Shown here: in pieces, positions 48,604 to 57,556 of the stretch
Layout: each line of letters starts with the position of its first letter
Position numbering within the stretch: position 1 is the first letter of the stretch
Source of the DNA: an uncultured Bacilli bacterium
GTDB lineage: Bacteria > Bacillota_I > Bacilli_A > RF39 > UBA660
Assembly: GCA_944332505.1 (NCBI GenBank)
Contig: CALVKC010000003.1
Coordinates: 1-64,000, forward strand
Length of the DNA: 64,000 bases
Direction: 5' to 3'
Position numbers and translations under genes: made by a program
The notes under the pieces: generated by a model
The model's input: the letters and a program-made list of their open reading frames with translations, nothing else
What the model was told of the DNA's origin: nothing
Databases searched by the model: none

Positions 48604-49440
48604 ATGAAAAAAATAATAGAAGAAGAAATATTTAATTATTTAAACCATAATACCATAAAATTAAATGAATTTTTAGATAAAGAACATGGTTTACCACTTA
48701 AAAAATATTTATCAATGGGTCAAAGAGAGAAAAATATAATATTATTAAAAAAATACCCAAATCTAATAAATGTCTATTTTAAAGATTTATTGGATAAAAA
48801 TATCATTGATAACAAAACTTTCTCAGATGTAAATAACAATAATATTGAATCAATTATAAATAAATTAACTAAAGGTAAATTAAAGAAATATCTTAACAAT
48901 TTAATGGGATTTATTCGTAACAACGTAAAGTATTCTCAAGATATTCCAGCAAATGAAACTTTTACTGAAACATCATTAGTAAAAAATCAATGGTTAATAC
49001 ATTTCACTAACGATGCAATTAGTATTGCTGAAAATGGATTTAAATATGGTACTAATAATTTAGAAACTTTAAATTTTACTAATGCAATGACAACAGATGG
49101 TAAAGGCGAAGGTTACAACTTTGCTTATTTATTAAGTGATTATAAAAAATACTATCAAGTATATAAAGGTTTAAATAAATATGGTAACGAAGCTGTTATT
49201 TTTCAAGCTAGTGGAGTAAGAGTTTGGCATACAATCGACGAAGAACATCAAGTAATTTTTTGGGGTGACAGTGCTAAAAATATAATACCAATAATACAAG
49301 TAGACAAAAGTAAATGGTCTATATTATCAAGTAAAACTAACAAGCCATTAATTACTATGGATTCACTTGACGATATAATAAAATGGGCGGTTAATAACAT
49401 TTATCAATATAGAAAACATATAAATTATAAAAGGAAATAA
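48604..49440 (+). CDS. Plus-strand protein, possibly ADP-ribosyltransferase-like
   Basis: 278 aa. The C-terminal half has WLIHFTNDAISIAENGFKYGT, then NFAYLLSDYKKYY, GNEAVIFQASGVRVWHTIDEEHQVIFWG. This H...Y/S...Q order with a G-F-x-x-G turn is seen in ADP-ribosyltransferase-fold proteins of large phages, but the catalytic Glu is not certain. The N-terminus MKKIIEEEIFNYLNHNTI is like other short N-terminal helices here. It ends in a 40-bp palindrome shared with the convergent gene. Confidence 0.55.
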   Translation: MKKIIEEEIFNYLNHNTIKLNEFLDKEHGLPLKKYLSMGQREKNIILLKKYPNLINVYFKDLLDKNIIDNKTFSDVNNNNIESIINKLTKGKLKKYLNNLMGFIRNNVKYSQDIPANETFTETSLVKNQWLIHFTNDAISIAENGFKYGTNNLETLNFTNAMTTDGKGEGYNFAYLLSDYKKYYQVYKGLNKYGNEAVIFQASGVRVWHTIDEEHQVIFWGDSAKNIIPIIQVDKSKWSILSSKTNKPLITMDSLDDIIKWAVNNIYQYRKHINYKRK

Positions 49441-49463
49441 CATATGTTATTTCCTTTTATAAT
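49424..49463. terminator. Perfect 40-bp palindrome, bidirectional terminator
   Basis: The 20-base arm ATTATAAAAGGAAATAACAT is followed by its exact complement. It covers the stop of the plus-strand gene and lies just past the end of the minus-strand gene at 49473. Confidence 0.85.
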
Positions 49464-49472
49464 TTTATCAAA

Positions 49473-49958
49473 CTATCGGTCAAATTCATCATAATCTAAA
49501 TCTGACTCATCATTATAATCATCCCAATTAAACTCAACATTATCCTCTACAAAATTTTTTATAGATTCATTATGTAAAATGTCACTTGGTAATTCAACCC
49601 AACTATTTTCTTCTTCATTAAAATAAGCAACACTTATTAATGTAATAGTTTCATCAGTTTCTGGACTTTCAGGTGGATTAAAATAGTCACCACTTGAACC
49701 AGGATTACTCATTACTCCATTAACAGTAAATTGAATTCTATAATCTACCCCATCTTTACCCTTTACATAAATTTCATCATCAACATCTCTATTATCTTTA
49801 AATGTTACAATAGTATCTTCAACTTCAATTGGATTTAATATATTGTTAACATGATAATCTAGAGAACCTTCTTGCATTTCACGAATAACTCGTTTAACTG
49901 TATTATTTACAATATTATGCAAATCTTCTTCTGTTAATCTAATTATTTGTTTTTTCAT
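49473..49958 (-). CDS. Hypothetical protein with shared N-terminal segment, 161 aa
   Basis: N-terminus KKQIIRLTEEDLHNIVNNTV followed by KRVIREM is a recurring motif of large Bacteroidota phage proteins. The rest is acidic (DDYNDESDLDYDEFDR tail) with a beta-rich middle. Function unknown; the shared segment may target virions or be removed by a protease. Confidence 0.65.
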   Translation of the reverse strand: MKKQIIRLTEEDLHNIVNNTVKRVIREMQEGSLDYHVNNILNPIEVEDTIVTFKDNRDVDDEIYVKGKDGVDYRIQFTVNGVMSNPGSSGDYFNPPESPETDETITLISVAYFNEEENSWVELPSDILHNESIKNFVEDNVEFNWDDYNDESDLDYDEFDR

Positions 49959-49985
49959 TGTATGTATATAATTTATATATAAATA

Positions 49986-50345
49986 TTATTTATAATGAAT
50001 ATTAATAAAATTATTAATAATTTTTTTACTATAAATGATATTATCCAAATCCTCAAACTCACCATTATATTTCCTTGGCATAATAGATTGAATAATATCT
50101 ACTTTAACGCCATCTACCATATAACTAACTGTGCCATTAAGTCTTTCTTTATGAGATATTTCACGAATTTCATATGGTAATTTCAAATCATTTATTGTGT
50201 TGACTATTATATCAATATCATTTACAGTTTCACACACGCCATAATGATACAACGCTAATGAACCGCCTATTTTAGGTAAATAATTAATATCTAAGCCATT
50301 AATTTCATCTATTATTTTTAAAGCTATTTTAATTTTATCTTCCAT
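49986..50345 (-). CDS. Small nucleotidyltransferase-fold protein
   Basis: 119 aa with GGSLALYHYGVCETVNDIDIIV, the GGS...DxD pattern of pol-beta-type nucleotidyltransferases, and a third acidic strand GVKVDIIQS. Such minimal domains act as antitoxin-type AMPylators or tRNA-modifying enzymes. No partner HEPN gene is adjacent. Confidence 0.65.
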   Translation of the reverse strand: MEDKIKIALKIIDEINGLDINYLPKIGGSLALYHYGVCETVNDIDIIVNTINDLKLPYEIREISHKERLNGTVSYMVDGVKVDIIQSIMPRKYNGEFEDLDNIIYSKKIINNFINIHYK

Positions 50346-50347
50346 AA

Positions 50348-50471
50348 TTATAAATGTAATTTATCTAGTATTGGTGGGATATTATTTTTCATTTTTATCG
50401 CCATATCATTTGATATTTTACCATTTTCTACCTTTTTAGTTAAATGAACTTTTTTCTTCTTGATTAAACAT
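50348..50471 (-). pseudogene. Possible frameshifted small ORF
   Basis: ATG 50471 (MFNQEEK) stops early, but after a run of six A the next frame continues as KVHLTKKVENGKISNDMAIK to a stop at 50348, filling the gap between clpP and the 119-aa gene. Loss of one A would give a 40-aa protein. It may be a decayed gene, a sequence error or slippage. Confidence 0.35.
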
Positions 50472-50474
50472 ATC

Positions 50475-51140
50475 TTATTTAATTAAAACTTTATCAGCAA
50501 TTCCTAATTTAACGGCTTCTTCACCAATAAACCAATTATCTCTATCGCATAAAGCCTCAATTTCAGAAAAGTCTTTATTTAAATTATTCGCCAAAATATT
50601 ATAGATATCATTTTTGCAACGTTCAGCTTGCTCTAATTCAATCTTCATATCCGATACACTACCTCTCATACCACTCGATACTTGATGTATCATAACTCGG
50701 CTATGAGGTAATACAAAACGACTACCTTTTTCGCCACAACTAAGTAATACTGCCCCCATACTAGCTGCCATTCCTATACATGTGGTAGATACTGGACTAT
50801 TTATAAAATTCATCGTATCAATAACACCTAACCCATCTACAACTGAACCGCCACCACTATTTATATATATCATAATTTCTCTTTCGTCTAATGAATTTAG
50901 ATATAATAACTGAGCAATAGCTAAATTGCATGTTTCTGAAGTAAATTGCTCACCAAAATACAAAATTCTATCATATAGCAATCTAGAATATATATCCATT
51001 CCAACCACATTCATTTTTCTTTCTTCTAAAACAACTGGTGTTAAAGCGTTAACTGTGGATTTGGTAACTTGGTCAAAAACAGAAGTTGAAACCCCTTTAT
51101 CTTTAGCAAATAATCTAAAATCTTTAATTATATTATCCAT
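50475..51140 (-). CDS. clpP: ClpP protease subunit
   Basis: Catalytic Ser in GMAASMGAVLLSCG, His in RVMIHQVSSG, Asp in LCDRDNWFIG; IMIYINSGGGSV oxyanion strand. 221 aa including an N-terminal extension of ~45 residues before the core. It forms a barrel that degrades unfolded proteins with a Clp ATPase (host ClpX or ClpA, none here), or acts as a prohead-type protease. Confidence 0.93.
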   Translation of the reverse strand: MDNIIKDFRLFAKDKGVSTSVFDQVTKSTVNALTPVVLEERKMNVVGMDIYSRLLYDRILYFGEQFTSETCNLAIAQLLYLNSLDEREIMIYINSGGGSVVDGLGVIDTMNFINSPVSTTCIGMAASMGAVLLSCGEKGSRFVLPHSRVMIHQVSSGMRGSVSDMKIELEQAERCKNDIYNILANNLNKDFSEIEALCDRDNWFIGEEAVKLGIADKVLIK

Positions 51141-51196
51141 TATTTATCAATTTTTTTTTTAAATTTCATCACAAATTATCTTTTACCGAATCATCT

Positions 51197-51428
51197 TTAT
51201 TTACCTAGCATCTCGGCTTCTTCCTTAGTTTGAAGTCTACCAGATTGAACGTAAGATATACTTCTCTCAATAAAGAAATCTAAATTATTAAATTTATTAC
51301 ATTGTTCAACAATTAATTACTTAAATGGCTCGCTATTTTCCTTATCATATAATACTAGCATCACTAGTATCAACGCCTAAAACAGTTAAATATTCCATTT
51401 GTTCTTCTGTTAAATATCTCTTTTCCAT
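51197..51428 (-). pseudogene. Broken small gene (frameshift plus stop)
   Basis: ATG 51428 reads MEKRYLTEEQMEYLTVLGVD (then TSDASI) and hits a stop. In the next frame it continues YDKENSEPFK, a TAA at 51317-51319, then LIVEQCNKFNNLDFFIERSI, and ends at 51197 after EEAEMLGK. Three pieces of one ~77-residue protein are thus separated by one frameshift (~51350) and one nonsense change. Confidence 0.65.
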
Positions 51429-51435
51429 CTATATT

Positions 51436-52329
51436 CTAACCACCTCTATTTTTAGGATACGAATAAATTTTATTATGTTCCTCAAAAATTTTTCTTAGTT
51501 TTTTGGTTTCAGTTTTATTTCTACCTAAAACAAAAGCATACTTATGCTTACTAGGAAACGTAATCTTTTCAGCTTTAGCATACATTTCTTTTGAGTAATC
51601 TCTTAATTTTTTTTCAATATCATCTGGTATGTTATCCCATAATATTGATTGGGTGGTGTTCCAATTCTTTTGCCATTCAATACCTAAATCTTTAGCATAT
51701 CTTTTATAAAAAGACCTTGCTCTAAAAGCTCTATCTGTTATAAGAGTATTCGGATTATATGGATTAATACATCTAATTGTAGTACCACTACCTTGTCCTA
51801 AATAATAAAAATTTAACGCTTGATAAATTGTACCAATCTCTTTAGCTTGTGGGTCACTATAACAAGTAAACAATCTATATTGTGTATTATTTACCATCCA
51901 CTTAATACACCACATTAAAAATTTAGTAGCCAAATTTTTAGGACACCAAGAAGCACTAGCGCCACGAGCAATTAAACGTTCAATTTCTTTTGTGTTAGCA
52001 CCCATTAATTTAGAAAATGCATTTGGCATTCCCATTATAATAACGCCACCTAAAATCCCATTATATCTAGCTGTAAACCAATGAGTTGGGTATGAACCAG
52101 TTGTACCTAACCATTCATATCTTTTTATGAAATCAGAGCATTCTTTTTTTTCTTCTTTAGATTCAACATATGAAAATTCAAAATCCGATAACTTTATATT
52201 AGCTATAAACTCGTCATCCCAATTAAATTTCTTCTTATCATCTTCTAAAGTTAAAAGCCTCATTTCATATTGATAACAATGCTCTTTATTATAATTTTTA
52301 ATTTTATTTAATAAACTAATATCACTCAT
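51436..52329 (-). CDS. GNAT-fold protein, Mom-like
   Basis: 297 aa. FIKRYEWLGTTGSYPTHWFTARYNGILGGVIIMG and LATKFLMWCIKWMVNN ... CYSDPQAKEIGTIYQALNFYYLG match the layout of Mom-type phage acyltransferase-fold proteins, which modify adenine in phage DNA to evade restriction. Family assignment from pattern only. TGA overlaps the next gene's start region. Confidence 0.6.
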   Translation of the reverse strand: MSDISLLNKIKNYNKEHCYQYEMRLLTLEDDKKKFNWDDEFIANIKLSDFEFSYVESKEEKKECSDFIKRYEWLGTTGSYPTHWFTARYNGILGGVIIMGMPNAFSKLMGANTKEIERLIARGASASWCPKNLATKFLMWCIKWMVNNTQYRLFTCYSDPQAKEIGTIYQALNFYYLGQGSGTTIRCINPYNPNTLITDRAFRARSFYKRYAKDLGIEWQKNWNTTQSILWDNIPDDIEKKLRDYSKEMYAKAEKITFPSKHKYAFVLGRNKTETKKLRKIFEEHNKIYSYPKNRGG

Positions 52330-52606
52330 AATTTTTAATTATTGGTGAGCAACCTAAATATGCATGTACTCTGACAAGTTTTCTATCATCGCCTTTTAAT
52401 CTATTGGATATTATGTGCATATTAATTATCTTATCCATAACTTCGCCATCAATGGTATAGTTATCATAAGGTATTATTTTTCTACCTTTATCATCACATT
52501 CAGCACTTTCTACCAACATATCAAAATCAACAGATGGGTCACTATACTTATATAAATCACGATATATGTTCAATAAAACATTATCTAGTTTCTTTTTTTT
52601 CATCAT
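52322..52606 (-). CDS. Hypothetical protein, 94 aa
   Basis: No family recognised. Starts MMKKKKLDNVLLNIYRDLYK; two acidic clusters. Overlaps both neighbours by 4-8 bp (operon). Confidence 0.6.
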   Translation of the reverse strand: MMKKKKLDNVLLNIYRDLYKYSDPSVDFDMLVESAECDDKGRKIIPYDNYTIDGEVMDKIINMHIISNRLKGDDRKLVRVHAYLGCSPIIKNYE

Positions 52607-53268
52607 AATTTAATGTTATTTTCTGTCTCATACTTATTAGTGATATCTAATGCTTGGTCTGATAACCAATCCATAGTAGCTCGTGCTTCATTTACAGTTT
52701 TAGCTAATCTTAACTTAGTAGTTGCCGAATTTATCACTTCATAATGATTATTAATTTCGCTTTTGTTAGAAAAAGCTGAGATTTTAATGCCTAATTTATC
52801 AGCATCTTCTTTTGAGGTCAAATCCACACCCATATAAATAAATGTCCAATTATATTTTTCCTCTTGATGTTTTATCATTTCTTTAACTCTTGGGAACGAG
52901 TATTCTTTTGAGGCATTCTCTAAGCCATCAGTCATGATAACAACAATATTCTTAGAAGGTCGTTCACTCTCATCCATATCAGATAACCATTTTCCAACCT
53001 CATCAATTGCGCCCCCAATACCATCATTCATTGCAGTCATGCCATTAGGTGAATAATCAATATCGTCAATGTCATTGACGTTTTTACCAATAAAAACTTT
53101 ATTTACCTCACTGTTGAATTTAAACAGAGATACTACACATTCACCATCTTTAACAGACTTTTGTTCATCTATAACTTTTTTAAAACCACCTTTTACATCA
53201 CTTACTGATTGATACATACTACCACTCTCATCAATAATAAAACAAACATGTATAAAATTATCTTTCAT
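52603..53268 (-). CDS. von Willebrand factor A-domain protein
   Basis: MIDAS metal site is intact: CFIIDESGSM (DxSxS), NGMTAMNDG (Thr) and VVIMTDGLENAS (Asp). 221 aa, no signal peptide, so cytoplasmic. vWA proteins often work with MoxR/AAA or TROVE-like partners; a DUF2828-like helical protein is at 37364. Lies in an operon with the 156-aa gene upstream. Confidence 0.88.
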   Translation of the reverse strand: MKDNFIHVCFIIDESGSMYQSVSDVKGGFKKVIDEQKSVKDGECVVSLFKFNSEVNKVFIGKNVNDIDDIDYSPNGMTAMNDGIGGAIDEVGKWLSDMDESERPSKNIVVIMTDGLENASKEYSFPRVKEMIKHQEEKYNWTFIYMGVDLTSKEDADKLGIKISAFSNKSEINNHYEVINSATTKLRLAKTVNEARATMDWLSDQALDITNKYETENNIKL

Positions 53269-53270
53269 AA

Positions 53271-53741
53271 CTAATTACTATTTTTATTCATTTTTTTATT
53301 TTCTTTTTCAGCTAATTTACGTTCTTTTTCTTCTTCCTCAATCGTATCTATGGTAATAGATGTTAATTCAATAGAATCTAGTATATCATTACCAAATTTC
53401 TGTCTCATTGCAATTACTTGTTTAAATGGGTTATTCTCGATAATAATTTTATCTTTATCAACATCATAAGAAATGTTTGATAACGCCATTTCTACCATCA
53501 TGTCTTTAACTTTATCAGTTAATCTATCAAACGCTGCTTCATATACAAATACTTGTATTATACCATCTTTTTTAGTTAAAAATTCTGTTGCAGCCGATGC
53601 TTTACTAACTTTTAAAAGTTCTTTAGATTTCTTAACCGACATAATTTTAAGAGTTAGCCCATAACTAGCTAAACCAGTTTCATTAAATTTGTTTTCAATG
53701 ACTTCTACTATGTCATCACTTGTTGTAAATAATTTTCCCAT
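53271..53741 (-). CDS. Hypothetical protein, 156 aa
   Basis: No family recognised. Alpha/beta with a charged C-terminal tail (EEEEKERKLAEKENKK). First gene of the vWA/94-aa/Mom-like unit, promoter 22 bp upstream. Confidence 0.65.
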   Translation of the reverse strand: MGKLFTTSDDIVEVIENKFNETGLASYGLTLKIMSVKKSKELLKVSKASAATEFLTKKDGIIQVFVYEAAFDRLTDKVKDMMVEMALSNISYDVDKDKIIIENNPFKQVIAMRQKFGNDILDSIELTSITIDTIEEEEKERKLAEKENKKMNKNSN

Positions 53742-53763
53742 AATTTAATATTTTTTTATATTG

Positions 53764-53771
53764 CAAAAATA
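53764..53771 (-). promoter_or_regulatory. Bacteroidota -7 box for the vWA/Mom-like unit
   Basis: TATTTTTG, 22 bp upstream of 53741. Confidence 0.55.
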
Positions 53772-53830
53772 CATTAAATATGTTTAAAAAACAAATAATG
53801 ATATATATATTTTAATAAAATACATAAATA

Positions 53831-54514
53831 ATGAAAAATAAATATCAAATTATTTTAACAAGGAATAATAAACAAGTTGAATTTATAGGTTTCTTTAGAA
53901 CTGAAAAAAATGCTAATATCAAATTTAAAAAATTAATAGATGAATCCAATAATGTTAAATTTCCAGTTAGATATATAAATAGAGGGCGTTCAATTCAAGA
54001 AGCTAAATATGAATTAGTGTTAATCAAATTTAAAGAAGAAAATGACACTGATACTACGTTACTAAAGAATGAATATGGTGAATATGTTGAACATATAACT
54101 AATAATAGTAATTGGATTGTGTATGATAAAGCAGCTTATTATAAAGAAGAAACATTTTGGGTGTATGGTTTTCACCCTTTGATACAAAGAAAAGATTTTA
54201 ATTATATTTTTGATAACTTAATTAAACCAAGTGCCTCTAAAAAAAGCACCTTTTTAAATGTTATGGTATATCGTAATAAATTATTATTAGAGTCTACTAA
54301 TAAATTAGATTTAATAATATGTAAAAATCAATCAGATGCTATTAGATTATATAATACTATACAAGAGGAATGTGAAAACCATAAATTAAAATATATATTA
54401 TTTAATGGTGACTGGAACTCAACCAAAGAAAAAAGAGAGTATTCAGTTGAACAAATAAAAAAATTAACAAATTGGAATGATTTAAAAATAAAAAGATACA
54501 CAACTAGACCATAA
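53831..54514 (+). CDS. Hypothetical plus-strand protein, 227 aa
   Basis: No family recognised. Mixed alpha/beta with aromatic block NSNWIVYDKAAYYKEETFWV. Isolated on the plus strand; ends at a strong bidirectional terminator. Confidence 0.7.
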   Translation: MKNKYQIILTRNNKQVEFIGFFRTEKNANIKFKKLIDESNNVKFPVRYINRGRSIQEAKYELVLIKFKEENDTDTTLLKNEYGEYVEHITNNSNWIVYDKAAYYKEETFWVYGFHPLIQRKDFNYIFDNLIKPSASKKSTFLNVMVYRNKLLLESTNKLDLIICKNQSDAIRLYNTIQEECENHKLKYILFNGDWNSTKEKREYSVEQIKKLTNWNDLKIKRYTTRP

Positions 54515-54553
54515 AAATAAAAAGCACAATATTAACATTGTGCTTTTTATTTT
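54514..54553. terminator. Bidirectional terminator
   Basis: AAAATAAAAAGCACAAT and its complement around a 6-nt loop, between convergent genes. Confidence 0.85.
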
Positions 54554-54783
54554 ATAATAATAATATCTAGATTAGGGAATATTATATGTATATTTGTACT
54601 CGATGGTACGAAATCTTTTCCGTCTGGATTATTTCTATAATATAAATCTTCATCAATTTTTTTAAATGAGTGTTCATCAACGGTTAAATAAAGCTCATTT
54701 TTAGATTGTAATTTATTTTTTGCTAATTTTTCAGATAAATCAAAACCTATTTCATATAATTCTTTAGCTGTTAGAGTTATCAT
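54547..54783 (-). CDS. Hypothetical protein, 78 aa
   Basis: No family recognised. Begins MITLTAKELYEIGFDLSEKL; one base separates it from the next ORF. Confidence 0.6.
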   Translation of the reverse strand: MITLTAKELYEIGFDLSEKLAKNKLQSKNELYLTVDEHSFKKIDEDLYYRNNPDGKDFVPSSTNIHIIFPNLDIIIIK

Positions 54784-54784
54784 A

Positions 54785-55021
54785 TTATAACGTATTAAAA
54801 ATTTTATTTAAAATAAATTTAACTTTATATTTTAATTTTTCAAAATAAGACATTTTAACAGCCACCTTACCATTAATGACATCATCAATATCTTTTCCCA
54901 TGTCATTTAATAAAAGTGATGCGATTCTCATTTTTTCATTTTCCAATTCATGTTTACCTCTATCTTGGTCAAGTTTTAATTGACTTAATTCACGTTCAAT
55001 TTCAATATTATAATTACTCAT
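54785..55021 (-). CDS. Hypothetical protein, 78 aa
   Basis: No family recognised. N-terminal coiled coil (IERELSQLKLDQDRGKHELE), basic C-terminus. Overlaps the membrane gene by 8 bp. Confidence 0.6.
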   Translation of the reverse strand: MSNYNIEIERELSQLKLDQDRGKHELENEKMRIASLLLNDMGKDIDDVINGKVAVKMSYFEKLKYKVKFILNKIFNTL

Positions 55022-55388
55022 GATTATTTTTACTTGTTATGCTTTCTAATGATTCTTGTAACGTATGTATTAACCAAACTGCACCACTTGTAATAAATGC
55101 ATCAAATGGTATGATTAAATACCATAAAGAAATATCATTAAATATTAAATTAAATGGTGTTAATGGTATATTAGGTATTAATAATATATTTAATAATGAA
55201 ATAATCCATCCAACATTGGTAGATGTACACATCATACACTCTAACATTTGTCCAAATGTATATGATATTTTACTAGATAATTCTCTAAACTTAACTAAAA
55301 TATCAAAAGGTCCAGACCCATATACGAGCAAATTTGAAAGTCCATATGACATTAATATATAACACACAATAATTATACTACTGTTCAT
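55014..55388 (-). CDS. DUF1360-like membrane protein
   Basis: 124 aa, about three hydrophobic helices. The block YGLSNLLVYGSGPFDILVKF and CMMCTSTNVGW (Cys-x-x-Cys) fits DUF1360 proteins of phages and bacilli. Inner-membrane location likely; role unknown. Confidence 0.65.
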   Translation of the reverse strand: MNSSIIIVCYILMSYGLSNLLVYGSGPFDILVKFRELSSKISYTFGQMLECMMCTSTNVGWIISLLNILLIPNIPLTPFNLIFNDISLWYLIIPFDAFITSGAVWLIHTLQESLESITSKNNHE

Positions 55389-55818
55389 CTACATTATTTT
55401 TTATTTCTTCATTATTTTTAGCATCAACTATCATATTTTCAGTATGCTTTTTGTTTTTTTTTCTATTTGAAATAACAAATTTCAATGTTTGCAAACGGTC
55501 TAAACTTTCTGTTGCAAATAATTCTTTTAACTCATCAAATTTCTTTGTAAGTAATTCCAATTTAGCAGCCGCTGATAAATTCATTTCAATTGTATTGTCT
55601 ATTAAATCAAAAATATCATCAACACTTACTTCATCTGCTTTGCCATAATAAAACCAAACATCATCACTATCTTCAGATTTAGCTACTTTGATTTTTCCAT
55701 CTTCCGATGGAAATACCCCCCATTTATGTTCATACATAACTTTAATAATTAAAGTATTATTCGTTAACTCAATACTTTTAAAATATTTAGAGATTTTATC
55801 AATTCTTTTTTGTAACAT
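55378..55818 (-). CDS. Hypothetical protein, 146 aa
   Basis: No family recognised. Beta strand block YEHKWGVFPSEDGKIKVAKS, then helices with a basic patch NRKKNKKH. Overlaps the DUF1360-like gene by 11 bp. Confidence 0.65.
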   Translation of the reverse strand: MLQKRIDKISKYFKSIELTNNTLIIKVMYEHKWGVFPSEDGKIKVAKSEDSDDVWFYYGKADEVSVDDIFDLIDNTIEMNLSAAAKLELLTKKFDELKELFATESLDRLQTLKFVISNRKKNKKHTENMIVDAKNNEEIKNNVDEQ

Positions 55819-55828
55819 ATCATTTTAT

Positions 55829-56023
55829 TTAAAAACCAATTATTATCGTTGTTAACACATATGATATTGATAACGTTAGCATTACTTTACTTGTCATATC
55901 AATATCAAACTTACCGCTATGCATATATAAAACTTTAGTTATACAATAAATATTTTTAATAATCACTAAACATGCAATTATAAAAATAAACACCTCAACC
56001 CATAATAAAAAATTACATATCAT
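55829..56023 (-). CDS. Small two-helix membrane protein, 64 aa
   Basis: Start ATG 56023 (MICNFLLWVEVFIFIIACLV). Two hydrophobic helices joined by a short polar loop with HSGKFDID. Size and topology suit a holin-like protein, but this is not proven. Confidence 0.6.
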   Translation of the reverse strand: MICNFLLWVEVFIFIIACLVIIKNIYCITKVLYMHSGKFDIDMTSKVMLTLSISYVLTTIIIGF

Positions 56024-56055
56024 ATTATATTTATATTTTAATATATTAAAATATA

Positions 56056-56097
56056 AAATAAAATAGCTAATAGTAAACACTATTAGCTATTTTATTT
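56056..56097 (-). terminator. Terminator after spanin-like gene
   Basis: AAATAGCTAATAG/CTATTAGCTATTT stem with A/T-tracts at the 217-aa gene stop. Confidence 0.85.
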
Positions 56098-56745
56098 TTT
56101 AAAATCTATTTTATATGTTACCGCTATACCAACATTAACACCAAAATTTCGATTTATCACATCATATCCAACATTAACTGATGGTCCTATAGCGATATTA
56201 TCAAAGAAATTATTCTTTTTAGGCTTAAATACAGTAACATCACTAATTTCAGATTTATCGGATGGCAATATAGTTGTCTCATTAATACCATTATCTCTTT
56301 TATTAACAATAGTAAATTCATTTGAAACATCAAGTTTTAAATGATACCAATTAGGTTCTACAGAACTACCAATCTTTAATTCATAATTTAATGTATCATT
56401 TTTATTATTTGAATATTCAAACACTTTTATATCATCTTTATTATTAGTAGTATCTATATATATGGTATCAAATATATATTCTTTTTTAGCTTTAAATTTA
56501 ACTAGATAGTCTACTTTATCTTTATACATTTTAATGGAATCATATAACTCTTTATTTGCATGCTCTAAAGATGCTATTTTTTGGTCATGAAATATTACTG
56601 TATACCTACCATTATTTTTATCATAATTATGTATTTGTTCAACTTGATAATCGGTTTGTTTATTAAGTTTATAAACTTTAACGGCTAAAAAAGTTGTGAT
56701 TACTAATAATAATATTATTATTATCCAATCTTTATCTATTTTCAT
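56092..56745 (-). CDS. Membrane-anchored DUF6808-like protein
   Basis: One N-terminal membrane helix (WIIIILLLVITTFLAVKVY), then a coiled-coil stretch (IASLEHANKELYDSIKMYKD) and a beta-rich end (IAIGPSVNVGYDVINRN). This layout is common in Bacteroidota phages (DUF6808) and resembles spanin-type proteins. Lies after a second membrane protein. Confidence 0.6.
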   Translation of the reverse strand: MKIDKDWIIIILLLVITTFLAVKVYKLNKQTDYQVEQIHNYDKNNGRYTVIFHDQKIASLEHANKELYDSIKMYKDKVDYLVKFKAKKEYIFDTIYIDTTNNKDDIKVFEYSNNKNDTLNYELKIGSSVEPNWYHLKLDVSNEFTIVNKRDNGINETTILPSDKSEISDVTVFKPKKNNFFDNIAIGPSVNVGYDVINRNFGVNVGIAVTYKIDFKK

Positions 56746-56754
56746 AATAAAATA

Positions 56755-57531
56755 CTATTTATATTCTAATTGTTTAGCATAATCTAAATATGAACCAATT
56801 TCTTGAACATAATAACTTAATTCAGCCAAAATATCATTATCTGATAATGTTGGCTTATGTAAAAAAGATATCATTAAAAATCCAATATCTATATTAGTTC
56901 TTAATAATATAATACCACAATATTCAACTCCATTAGCTTCTAATCTTAAAGCTAATTTCTTATCAATAGAATAAATTTTATCTATATCGCCTATAAAATA
57001 CCTATGCTTGTATAGATATTCTGGAAAAGTATATTTAGACATGTTTAAATCAACATATTCTTCAGAAATATATGAAACACTATCTTTTGTCTCTTCATAA
57101 GTCATATCACAATATATGAATGGTAGCGAGGTAGGATTTTCTTTACCGTTATGCATTTCTAATACACAAACCCTATCAGCATTCATTTTATATAACAACT
57201 TAGTCATAGACTTAGTTACTTTAGGATTTACCTCTTTTCGAATATTATTACCGATAACATGTTCTTGTTCTTTTCCAACAAGCCATTTTTCAATTATTTG
57301 CTGGTTATCCACTGCATGTGCAAACATAATTAAAGCAATGAACGCAGCTACTGTTAAAAATGTAAAACATATAGTTTTCATACCATATTTATGTACAATT
57401 CTAACAACACTTTCAAACCACCCAACAATCTTATCTCCACTATCTGTGTCTATAGCTCGTCTAGGATATGGCGATGAATGCATTCGTTCTTTAAGTTCTA
57501 TTAATTCTTCATCTTCATTTTCCTCTTTCAT
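56755..57531 (-). CDS. Membrane protein with GAF-like domain
   Basis: 258 aa. One membrane helix at ~50-72 (MKTICFTFLTVAAFIALIMF). The C-terminal half reads NADRVCVLEMHNGKENPTSLPFIY ... VEYCGIILLRTNIDIGFLMISF, a GAF/PAS-like sensor pattern. Found near lysis-type genes in phages; function unknown. Confidence 0.6.
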   Translation of the reverse strand: MKEENEDEELIELKERMHSSPYPRRAIDTDSGDKIVGWFESVVRIVHKYGMKTICFTFLTVAAFIALIMFAHAVDNQQIIEKWLVGKEQEHVIGNNIRKEVNPKVTKSMTKLLYKMNADRVCVLEMHNGKENPTSLPFIYCDMTYEETKDSVSYISEEYVDLNMSKYTFPEYLYKHRYFIGDIDKIYSIDKKLALRLEANGVEYCGIILLRTNIDIGFLMISFLHKPTLSDNDILAELSYYVQEIGSYLDYAKQLEYK

Positions 57532-57556
57532 AACACACTGTAAATTATTTAATGTT

